Positions 1 through 5,447 of a stretch of 26,654 nt of DNA are shown here, piece after piece. Origin of the DNA: a virus. The DNA lies in IMG/VR virus record IMGVR_UViG_3300006026_000083, positions 1-26,654 of that record. The stretch is one strand, 5' to 3'. The notes below the pieces were generated by a model that had not been told where the DNA came from, ran no database searches, and saw only the letters and a program-made list of their open reading frames with translations. The translations under genes and the position numbers were made by a program. Each line of letters opens with the position of its first letter. The stretch's first letter is position 1.

Positions 1-233
1 TCAATCCAAGATAATGTTCCATGATTGTAGTGCTTTGCACTAGTAATGGTAACTGTACCTTTAGGTGTAGATGGATATACGTTTTGAACTACTGCTCCAG
101 GATACTCATTTTGAAGTTGTTCACCAAGTTCTTTTCTTGATGGTAAATCTCCATTCTCTATAACCATTTCCATATTATAGAGTCTTCCTCTCCAAAGAAC
201 GTCGGCGGTAAAATGTTCACCGACGTTATCTAC
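1..233 (-). CDS. -1 frame extension of the 429-residue gene, partial at window edge
   Basis: Reading on from the heptamer at 233-239 in the -1 frame gives 77 complete codons with no stop before the window edge. The product begins VDNVGEHFTADV and then has LWRGR, DLPSRKEL and EYPGAVV in order. The same order occurs at residues 239-290 of the upstream zero-frame protein (GHLLSVIV, SWRGR, KLPTKKDI, VYPGGRV), so this is a second copy of one short domain. In this frame the nearest upstream stop is TAA at 288-290. Between it and the ATG at 171-173 there is no ATG, GTG, TTG, CTG, ATT or ATA codon, and that ATG lies after the WRGR motif. Independent initiation would therefore lose the start of the domain, and access by -1 frameshifting is the best reading. 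The domain has no function I can name. A frameshift mutation or a sequencing indel is the alternative. The true C-terminus lies outside the window. Confidence 0.7.
198..227 (-). other. 30-base hairpin just downstream of the slippery heptamer
   Basis: On the minus strand AACGTCGGTG pairs with CGCCGACGTT across the 10-base loop AACATTTTAC. That gives eight Watson-Crick pairs, then one U-G, then one G-C. The stem is GC-rich in an otherwise AT-rich window. It starts 5 bases after the slippery heptamer, inside the usual spacing for a frameshift-stimulating stem. It lies within coding sequence of the -1 frame and is followed by CTTTGG with no U tract, so it does not look like an intrinsic terminator. 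Folding energy was not computed. Confidence 0.8.
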
Positions 234-253
234 TTTTTTGGCAGATCTCCTCC
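198..253 (-). promoter_or_regulatory. Candidate programmed -1 ribosomal frameshift signal (dnaX-type)
   Basis: Three elements are seen in the order used by bacterial -1 frameshift sites. GGAGGAG at 247-253 resembles a Shine-Dalgarno sequence. It is followed after 7 bases by the heptamer A AAA AAG at 233-239, correctly phased in the zero frame (codons CCA AAA AAG). After a 5-base spacer (TAGAT, which contains the zero-frame UAG) comes the hairpin at 198-227. Known biology: A AAA AAG with an upstream Shine-Dalgarno-like stimulator and a downstream stem is the arrangement in E. coli dnaX. Inference: the Shine-Dalgarno-like element is stimulatory and not an initiation signal, because no start codon lies at a usable distance behind it. 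The gene starts in this window have much weaker Shine-Dalgarno matches than this internal site. The rival explanation is a seven-A run recorded as six. Confidence 0.72.
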
Positions 254-1519
254 AATAACAATTGTACCAACACTGCCTCCAGAGATATTAACATCTTCTT
301 TTACACAATTAGGAACTACTTTACCATTCTTTTTCTTGGTTCCCTTTGCCTTGTAACCATCCCAGCACTTGCTAGCACCAACGTTGGCGCGTGCTGTTGC
401 CATTTTACCCTCAACATTAAGAGTTTCTGGATAATTTTTATCACCTGGCTTTCTTTTGGGTTTTCCTGCTTTACGTCTCGCATGAATGTTGTCCCAAAGA
501 CCTTTCTTCTCCTCAATTTCTATATCATCACTCTTTGAACACTCACAAGGTGTCTTTTTACATTTGCCGCATTCTTCTTTAAGTTCTACTTCTTCTTTAG
601 TAGTAACTTTAAATAATGGGGAATCAAAATTTGCATGATTGCTAGGAAGATCTGAAGTAGAGAACTGAAGAACTCTTCCTCCAGGATAAACCTTCTCAAT
701 TTCTGCTTGAATATCTTTCTTTGTAGGTAACTTTGCTTGTGGGAAGAACATTCTTAGATATTGTGAACGTCCCCTCCAACTAACAATGACTGATAGCAAA
801 TGACCAAACTCTGAAGGTAGTCTAACTGCCTCTTCTAGTTCAACTTCCTCATTCTGACGCTCTGCTTCTAACTTAGCAGCAATCGCCATTTGGCGGATTT
901 TTTCATCAGACTTACCTTTAAATTGAGGTTTTTTAGACTTACGAAAATCTTTAATTACATCTCCCATGTCTGCTTTTGCAAGATCCATACCTTCTTTTGT
1001 TGTATATCCTGCTACAGCATCTGTATTATGCTCAGTATCAGTAAGTTTTGCTTGCATCCAGGCAGGAAGATTTTTTTCCTTTTTACCAATACTCTTCTTA
1101 ACTTTCTTTAAGTTTTCTTGGGATTTACTAATCTGTTTATGTGCCATGGACACTTCATGATCTTTTTCTTCTCTCTGTGAGAGTAAAGATTCTGGTGTAA
1201 TTAAGTCAATAAATTCTACAAATTTGTTACCAAAAGCATCTTCAATTGTAACTGATTCATCAACATTTGGAATTGGTTTGCAACAGTTTTCTTCAGAGCA
1301 CCAATAGTGCCCATCACTACACCTCTCCTCTCCAAGAATTTTATCTACTAATTTTATTTCTTCTTTCTTAATAGTTGGTAGTCCAACCTTCATAGAAGGA
1401 CGCAATTTTTTATCGGCAACTTTTCTTTCATTTTCATTTGGAGAATCCTTCATAGCAGCAATTCTATTCTGCTTTCTTGCTGAAGAATGTGCTTTAGTAT
1501 CTATATTAAAACTGGCCAT
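230..1519 (-). CDS. Mosaic hydrophilic protein of short conserved motifs, probable virion/late protein
   Basis: This 429-residue, Lys/Glu-rich protein has no membrane segment and no enzyme signature I recognise. It reads as short conserved pieces on flexible linkers. They are a Cys-rich patch (C67, C74, C79, C80), a helical stretch with DHEVSMA (120-126) leading to LPAWMQAKL (151-159), IRQMAIAAKLEAE (208-220), a WRGR/YPG domain (239-290), a second Cys patch CGKCKKTPCEC (317-327), KGLWDNIHARRK (339-350) followed by a KPGDKNYP element, and KCWDGYKAKG...VPNCV (384-406). From memory, similar pieces recur in structural and hypothetical proteins of T4-like cyanophages; I cannot search to confirm. 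The start ATG lies 21 bases after the gp16 stop, behind a late-promoter-like GATAAATA; a GGA 5 bases upstream is the only Shine-Dalgarno match. The stop UAG directly abuts a slippery heptamer, so a longer -1 product is likely. It sits where gp17 usually follows gp16. Specific function unknown. Confidence 0.85.
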   Translation of the reverse strand: MASFNIDTKAHSSARKQNRIAAMKDSPNENERKVADKKLRPSMKVGLPTIKKEEIKLVDKILGEERCSDGHYWCSEENCCKPIPNVDESVTIEDAFGNKFVEFIDLITPESLLSQREEKDHEVSMAHKQISKSQENLKKVKKSIGKKEKNLPAWMQAKLTDTEHNTDAVAGYTTKEGMDLAKADMGDVIKDFRKSKKPQFKGKSDEKIRQMAIAAKLEAERQNEEVELEEAVRLPSEFGHLLSVIVSWRGRSQYLRMFFPQAKLPTKKDIQAEIEKVYPGGRVLQFSTSDLPSNHANFDSPLFKVTTKEEVELKEECGKCKKTPCECSKSDDIEIEEKKGLWDNIHARRKAGKPKRKPGDKNYPETLNVEGKMATARANVGASKCWDGYKAKGTKKKNGKVVPNCVKEDVNISGGSVGTIVIGGDLPKK

Positions 1520-1540
1520 TATCCAAAAGAGTGCTTTTTA

Positions 1541-1969
1541 CTATTTATCGTTTAGTCGCTTTTGATTTTTTAAATATTTAGATAACTCATCTGTAGATCC
1601 AAAAAATACTGCATTGTTAGTAACATTTGTTGTCTTCCCTTTGGGATTTTCCTCATCAAGTTCTTTCATCTTCTTTTGAAGATCTACTATTTTGTCCGTC
1701 GCATCTGATACATTTTTAATTAATTGTGCAACAACTTCATATGCTCTTGGTTGTCCACCATCAACAGCAATTTCTAAAGCACTATCAAGTGCTTCTTGAC
1801 CCTTTTCTATAATTGAATATAAATTTCCTCTGGTATATTCATAATCTTTAGTAATATCTTCATTAGGATCTTTTATAGGAACTATTTTATCTTTTCTTTC
1901 TTTTTTTCTCTCTACTATATCAGCATCAACGTTAAAAGTTGAATTTAAGTCATCGAAGTGTTCTTTCAT
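1541..1969 (-). CDS. 16: Small terminase subunit gp16
   Basis: The 142-residue product resembles T4 gp16 (164 residues), the small terminase subunit that oligomerises, recognises DNA and regulates the gp17 packaging ATPase/nuclease. The order of conserved elements fits: an acidic and basic N-terminal arm, DYEYTRGNL (42-50), a long helical stretch that continues as a predicted coiled coil (about 49-105, including PRAYEVVAQLIKNV), and a C-terminal TNNAVFFGSTDELSKYL (117-133). T4 gp16 has an equivalent NATVFMGSPTEL. The ATG lies 5 bases after the gp15 stop, so the two genes are almost certainly co-transcribed and probably translationally coupled. There is no strong Shine-Dalgarno sequence. In T4 the next gene is gp17; here it is replaced by a mosaic protein, which is unusual. 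Confidence 0.9.
   Translation of the reverse strand: MKEHFDDLNSTFNVDADIVERKKERKDKIVPIKDPNEDITKDYEYTRGNLYSIIEKGQEALDSALEIAVDGGQPRAYEVVAQLIKNVSDATDKIVDLQKKMKELDEENPKGKTTNVTNNAVFFGSTDELSKYLKNQKRLNDK
1542..1549 (-). promoter_or_regulatory. Late-promoter-like motif GATAAATA upstream of the 429-residue gene
   Basis: The minus strand reads CGATAAATAG, overlapping the gp16 stop codon and ending 22 bases before the downstream ATG. It matches 7 of 8 positions of the T4 late promoter consensus TATAAATA, which is read by the phage sigma factor gp55 with the sliding clamp. The same octamer occurs upstream of gp8. In AT-rich DNA such matches arise by chance, so this is suggestive only. Confidence 0.4.
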
Positions 1970-1974
1970 GATTT

Positions 1975-2964
1975 TTACCCACTAAAACCAAAGTCATCAC
2001 CAGCACTGATTAAATTATTATCAGACTCATCTATTCCATATATTGCGCTACCACCAACATGCTCAGCTGCTACTGTATTGTAAGCAGCTCTTGTGACTGT
2101 AATTTCATTACCATTTACTGATCTAACATAAATTGTTTCCTCGTCAATTGTTATATAAGTATCTGCTGCTATTTGGGATCCATCTTCAACATCAAGAATG
2201 GTAGCATCTGGTAAAGTATCTATATTTAATGTTGTTTTAACTATTCCTGTATAATTTTTAGTTGCTACTGGTTTCTTATAAATTAGATTTCTTGCTCCTG
2301 CACCAGAAGTATCTGCACCAGCAAGACCAATAGATACGCTCTTGATAACATCTCTGGTAGAATCTTTAACAGGACCAAACAAGTATGTTTTAGCTGTAAA
2401 CTTCAACGTATAAAGTAAAACTCTTCTTGTTGTGAAATCTCCTTCATAATTATCTTCAAAATTAACAGATTCTAAAGTTATAGGAACATCTCTTTTCTCA
2501 CCAATTGTATCCACCAAATCTATAGTCAATGTATAATTTGGTTGAAAGTATGGAAGTATTTGTTCAACTATTTGTAAAGCATCGTCATTTAATAATGTCA
2601 TTATAGACAACTCAAAGTCCATATTGTATGGTACAGGAAAATATACTTTTTTAATATCAGTCTTATCTGATTTTAGTGTAGTTGTAAAGTGTTGAGTTCC
2701 TGCTAATTTTCTACCAGTATCATAAGATATTCCTGTAAATTCAAATGACATTCTAGGAAGACTCATTTGAACTGGTTTATTTAAATTTGCTTGCTGCTCA
2801 ATCCTAGCAAGAAATTTTTGAGTGGGTCCATATGCTAATGGAACTTCAATTACTTCTTCTGCTACCCCATCAGTAGATTCTCTTTTAATTTTTATATTAT
2901 TAAAAAGAGTTCCAAAAGATATTACAGTTTTTCTGAATATTTGGTGGTAAAAATGATCAAACAT
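1975..2964 (-). CDS. 15: Proximal tail sheath stabilisation protein gp15 (tail terminator)
   Basis: The N-terminal 200 residues match T4 gp15 closely in motif order: MFDHFYHQIFRKTVISFGTLF at the start, NIKIKRES, LPRMSFEFTGISYDT, then FELSIMTLLNDDALQIVEQI leading directly into LPYFQPNY. T4 gp15 has YELSIFTRYEDD in the same place, followed by the identical QIVEQILPYFQP. In T4 gp15 forms a hexamer that caps the finished tail tube and sheath and joins it to the neck (gp13/gp14). Length is 329 residues against 272 in T4. The extra length includes a module at about 245-310 (DATILDVEDGSQ, ITIDEETIYV, ITVTRAAYNT, EHVGGSAIYG) of the type repeated in the giant baseplate proteins here. The start lies 12 bases after the gp14 stop, in an A-rich leader without a clear Shine-Dalgarno sequence. 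Confidence 0.93.
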   Translation of the reverse strand: MFDHFYHQIFRKTVISFGTLFNNIKIKRESTDGVAEEVIEVPLAYGPTQKFLARIEQQANLNKPVQMSLPRMSFEFTGISYDTGRKLAGTQHFTTTLKSDKTDIKKVYFPVPYNMDFELSIMTLLNDDALQIVEQILPYFQPNYTLTIDLVDTIGEKRDVPITLESVNFEDNYEGDFTTRRVLLYTLKFTAKTYLFGPVKDSTRDVIKSVSIGLAGADTSGAGARNLIYKKPVATKNYTGIVKTTLNIDTLPDATILDVEDGSQIAADTYITIDEETIYVRSVNGNEITVTRAAYNTVAAEHVGGSAIYGIDESDNNLISAGDDFGFSG

Positions 2965-2976
2965 GGCTTTATTTTT

Positions 2977-4368
2977 TTAAGGATTTCCGAAAGGATTTGA
3001 CTCACTAAAATCTAGTATGTTATCTGCTTCGATTTCAATAGTTTTGTTTTGTTTGAATTTATCTTCAATTTCAATATCATTATTTAGAATAGTATACTGT
3101 GCTCCACTTTCAGATCCAGTTAAAATCTCTCCATCAATAAATGTTCCCAATATGTTGCCCAAGGTTAAGACCTTGTTAATAGTATCCCAAGATTTTACTC
3201 TTGCAGTAGAACTGTTTGCAGATCCAACAACAACTTCATTGAATATAAATTTACCAGTTCCTATTACTACATCAGGAGGATCTATAACAACAGTAGGAAC
3301 TTCAGCATAGTTGTTTCCACTATCATGAATTACAATAGAGGTAACTATTCCAGATTCACTAATCAATGCTGATGCTACAGCAGGAATAAATCCAGTCAAT
3401 CCTGCCCCAACAAATGTAACATTAGGTGCTTCATAATAACCACTACCTCCACCAGTAATTGTTACTACACCTACAGCATTATTTGCAATTTTACATACTC
3501 CATATGCTCCACTTCCACCACCTCCAGTAAATGTTATACGAGGAGTCACTGTATATCCATATCCAGGGTTTATAATATCTACTGCTTGAACTCTTAAAGA
3601 CTCTTCAGATGTATCACATAGATCAACAATTCCAGAAATCATAGATGCAATTCCAACAGCAGTTAATCCATTATCTGGTGCAGAAGTAATTGCGACTCTT
3701 GGAGATTCAAAATATCCAGAACCTCTATTTGATATTGAAACAGTTCTTATTGCACCATCCACTAAACCAGTAAATGCTGTTGCAGTAGTTCCAACTCCAA
3801 CCATTTGAAGTTTTTGTAAAAATCCTTCTTCCTCTATATTATCATCAATTTCATCTACACCCGTAGCAATAATTTCATCATTATAAACATATAGCTCACA
3901 TTTTAATTCATAAACATAGTTTTTTTGTAATTGATAAAAAGGTTTTTCATGTTCTACATATTTTATTTCGAATAATTTATCACCCAATGGAAAATAAATT
4001 AAGTCCCCCTCTTTGGGTCTCTCTGTTAATTTTGTATTCTCTATGGGTTCAATAATGGGTCGTATTCCCAACTCATACCTTTCTTTTGATATTATTAGTG
4101 TTAAATCATCTACTTCTTGAACACCAAATTTTGATAGTAAAGTTCCTGCTCCACCAAAACCTTCATATGTATCTACATATGCTTCAATAGGAATAGCAAC
4201 AGTAAATTCTGATCTAGAGACTTCTTCTAATATAGTTTTTTCATTTACAAATATTCTTGGAATGTAATAAATTTCTATCCCAAACATCTTAATGTGCTCG
4301 TTTACAAGGTCTTGAACTAAACCTTGTTCTCCAGAAGATCCGTGTAGAAAAAATGGATTTAATGGCAT
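2977..4368 (-). CDS. 14: Neck protein gp14, with a glycine-rich repeat insertion
   Basis: The N-terminus (MPLNPFFLHGSSGEQGLVQD, then NEHIKMFGIEIYYIPR) is typical of T4-like gp14, as are FGGAGTLLSKFGVQEVDDL and KEGDLIYFPLG-type segments (here PKEGDLIYFPLGDKLFEIKY). The C-terminus ends on an acidic stretch and SNPFGNP. In T4 gp14 with gp13 completes the head neck so that tails can join. T4 gp14 has 256 residues; this one has 463. The difference is mainly an insertion at about residues 199-365 made of four glycine-rich units (NRGSGYFESPRV, NPGYGYTVTPRI, GGGSGYYEAPNV, DSGNNYAEVPTV). The insertion splits the ancestral domain, whose remainder continues at the C-terminus. The ATG is 4 bases after the gp13 stop, and AGG within the end of gp13 is the only Shine-Dalgarno candidate. 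Confidence 0.92.
   Translation of the reverse strand: MPLNPFFLHGSSGEQGLVQDLVNEHIKMFGIEIYYIPRIFVNEKTILEEVSRSEFTVAIPIEAYVDTYEGFGGAGTLLSKFGVQEVDDLTLIISKERYELGIRPIIEPIENTKLTERPKEGDLIYFPLGDKLFEIKYVEHEKPFYQLQKNYVYELKCELYVYNDEIIATGVDEIDDNIEEEGFLQKLQMVGVGTTATAFTGLVDGAIRTVSISNRGSGYFESPRVAITSAPDNGLTAVGIASMISGIVDLCDTSEESLRVQAVDIINPGYGYTVTPRITFTGGGGSGAYGVCKIANNAVGVVTITGGGSGYYEAPNVTFVGAGLTGFIPAVASALISESGIVTSIVIHDSGNNYAEVPTVVIDPPDVVIGTGKFIFNEVVVGSANSSTARVKSWDTINKVLTLGNILGTFIDGEILTGSESGAQYTILNNDIEIEDKFKQNKTIEIEADNILDFSESNPFGNP
3270..3775 (-). repeat. Four tandem glycine-rich GSGY modules inserted in gp14
   Basis: Translated on the minus strand, this segment contains four units with the pattern 'V-x-I-x-n-x-G-x-G/N-Y-x-x-x-P-x-V-x-I'. 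Each has a short hydrophobic strand, a G-G/Y turn and a strand ending in a Pro-Val/Ile step. Units are roughly 40 residues and are diverged at DNA level, so they are protein repeats and not recent duplications. The same pattern occurs in gp8 and in both giant proteins of this window. A beta-rich stacked or protruding fold is an inference. Confidence 0.75.
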
Positions 4369-4372
4369 AATA

Positions 4373-5212
4373 CTAACCTATCATATCGAACGGTGGTAAT
4401 TCATAAGTAGAAGACATTTTCTCCATCAATGCAGCAATTTCTTTTTCTCCATCATCATACATTTGTCTTCCATTTAGTTCCACTCCTCCAGGTAATTTAA
4501 CTCCTTGGAATTTTATGAGGTTTTGACCCCACTGCCTTTTAATTAATGCTGTTAAGTATGGTTTTAGAAAAGAATCATTCCATACTTGGGGAGAATCTGC
4601 TGGATCCAAAAGTCTATAACAATCAATAATCAAATATTGCCCAGGTCTAAGCATTCCCCAATCGACATCTAAATATAATCTATCTTGTCTCTGATTGTAT
4701 CTTATTTGTTTTTTTGTACTTAGTAAAAAATCTATATCTTCAAGGTATCTTTTAACCATACTATAACTTAAAAGTTCTATAGAACTCCAATTATAAACTT
4801 CATTTAAAAATAATTGATATTTTACACTAAACATTCCACTAGAAATTGAGTTAGCACCCTCAAAATTCATAACTTTATTGATTCCCATAACATAATCTGG
4901 TATTTGTATATAATTACCAGTCTCAAAATAATTAAATGATGTTGGAGTCCCTGCAATAGTTGTATCAACAGTGGTAGTCGTAATTCCAACTCCCCCCATT
5001 GTTGCGGTTCCCCTATCAATATCTTCTTGAGTAACTTTATACTTTAAAAAAGTTTGAATAACCCCATCAAAATGGCGCTCATAAAAAAACTGTAGCGCAT
5101 CATCAACCAAATCTTCTATCTGTTCATCAGCAACATTGATTTCCAATACAGGATATCCAAGTTTCCTTTTACAATAATCAATTAATTCTGTTCTGGTTGT
5201 TGGTTTTGCCAT
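4373..5212 (-). CDS. 13: Neck protein gp13
   Basis: The 279-residue product carries the conserved gp13 N-terminus of T4-like phages (TRTELIDYCKRKLGYPVLEI, then NVADEQIEDLVDDALQFFYE and RHFDG). It also has the mid-region VMGINKVMNF and the later segments ITFDIDWG-like YLDVDWGMLRPGQYLIIDCY and SFLKPYLTALIKRQWGQNLI, ending in a helical region. Length is near the 309 residues of T4 gp13. With gp14 it forms the neck collar that closes filled heads and accepts the tail. A Thr/Gly-rich loop (GGVGITTTTVDTTIAGTP, about 73-90) looks like a family-specific insertion. The start lies one base after the stop of the 77-residue gene, so the two are tightly coupled. Identification rests on motif memory plus gene order (13-14-15-16). 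Confidence 0.9.
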   Translation of the reverse strand: MAKPTTRTELIDYCKRKLGYPVLEINVADEQIEDLVDDALQFFYERHFDGVIQTFLKYKVTQEDIDRGTATMGGVGITTTTVDTTIAGTPTSFNYFETGNYIQIPDYVMGINKVMNFEGANSISSGMFSVKYQLFLNEVYNWSSIELLSYSMVKRYLEDIDFLLSTKKQIRYNQRQDRLYLDVDWGMLRPGQYLIIDCYRLLDPADSPQVWNDSFLKPYLTALIKRQWGQNLIKFQGVKLPGGVELNGRQMYDDGEKEIAALMEKMSSTYELPPFDMIG

Positions 5213-5213
5213 T

Positions 5214-5447
5214 TTAGTTATTCTTGCTTAAGTTTAATAACAAACTTTTAATATCATTTATATCATTCTTTAAACTATTTAAATCTGATTCTATTTTATT
5301 AATTCTAACAGAATCTCTTTCCTTCATTTTCCTTAATTTTATGTAGGTTTCATATCCAGATTTGTCTGTATTAATAATCCCGTTAGTGACAGTATCTCTA
5401 ACGAGATTATTATGACCTTCTACCTTTAGTCTTTGATTATATTCCAT
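5214..5447 (-). CDS. Small coiled-coil protein between baseplate giant and gp13
   Basis: This 77-residue protein starts MEYNQRLKVEGHNNLVRD and ends in an uninterrupted heptad pattern: I49, I52, L56, L59, I63, I66, L70 and L73 alternate by 3 and 4, with charged residues between. The second half should form a coiled coil. Its ATG overlaps the stop of the 2572-residue gene by one base (TAATG), and its own stop is followed one base later by the gp13 ATG, so it is embedded in the operon and probably translationally coupled. From memory, small proteins with a similar MEYNQRLKVE-type start sit near gp13 in other T4-like marine phages. Its function is unknown; a trimeric or dimeric virion linker is inference. 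Confidence 0.85.
   Translation of the reverse strand: MEYNQRLKVEGHNNLVRDTVTNGIINTDKSGYETYIKLRKMKERDSVRINKIESDLNSLKNDINDIKSLLLNLSKNN

Noticed and set aside
3-173. Separate small gene starting at the ATG at 171-173 in the -1 frame
   Set aside because: It would begin after the WRGR motif and cut the domain seen intact in the zero-frame copy. The region upstream of this ATG (AGACTCTATAAT) also lacks a Shine-Dalgarno match.
198-227. Hairpin as an intrinsic transcription terminator after the 429-residue gene
   Set aside because: No U tract follows the stem, and it lies inside open coding sequence of the -1 frame.
247-253. GGAGGAG as an initiation ribosome binding site
   Set aside because: No ATG, GTG or TTG codon occurs at a usable distance downstream in any frame that opens into a real coding region; the GTG at 219-221 is zero-frame and leads to no recognisable product.
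316-516. Minus-strand 66-codon frame inside the 429-residue gene
   Set aside because: It is a +1 shadow frame of the known coding region, not the -1 frame used by the frameshift, and has no conserved motif.
3270-3775. gp14 glycine-rich units as a DNA-level tandem repeat or CRISPR-like array
   Set aside because: The units are similar only as protein; the nucleotide sequences are diverged and not regularly spaced.
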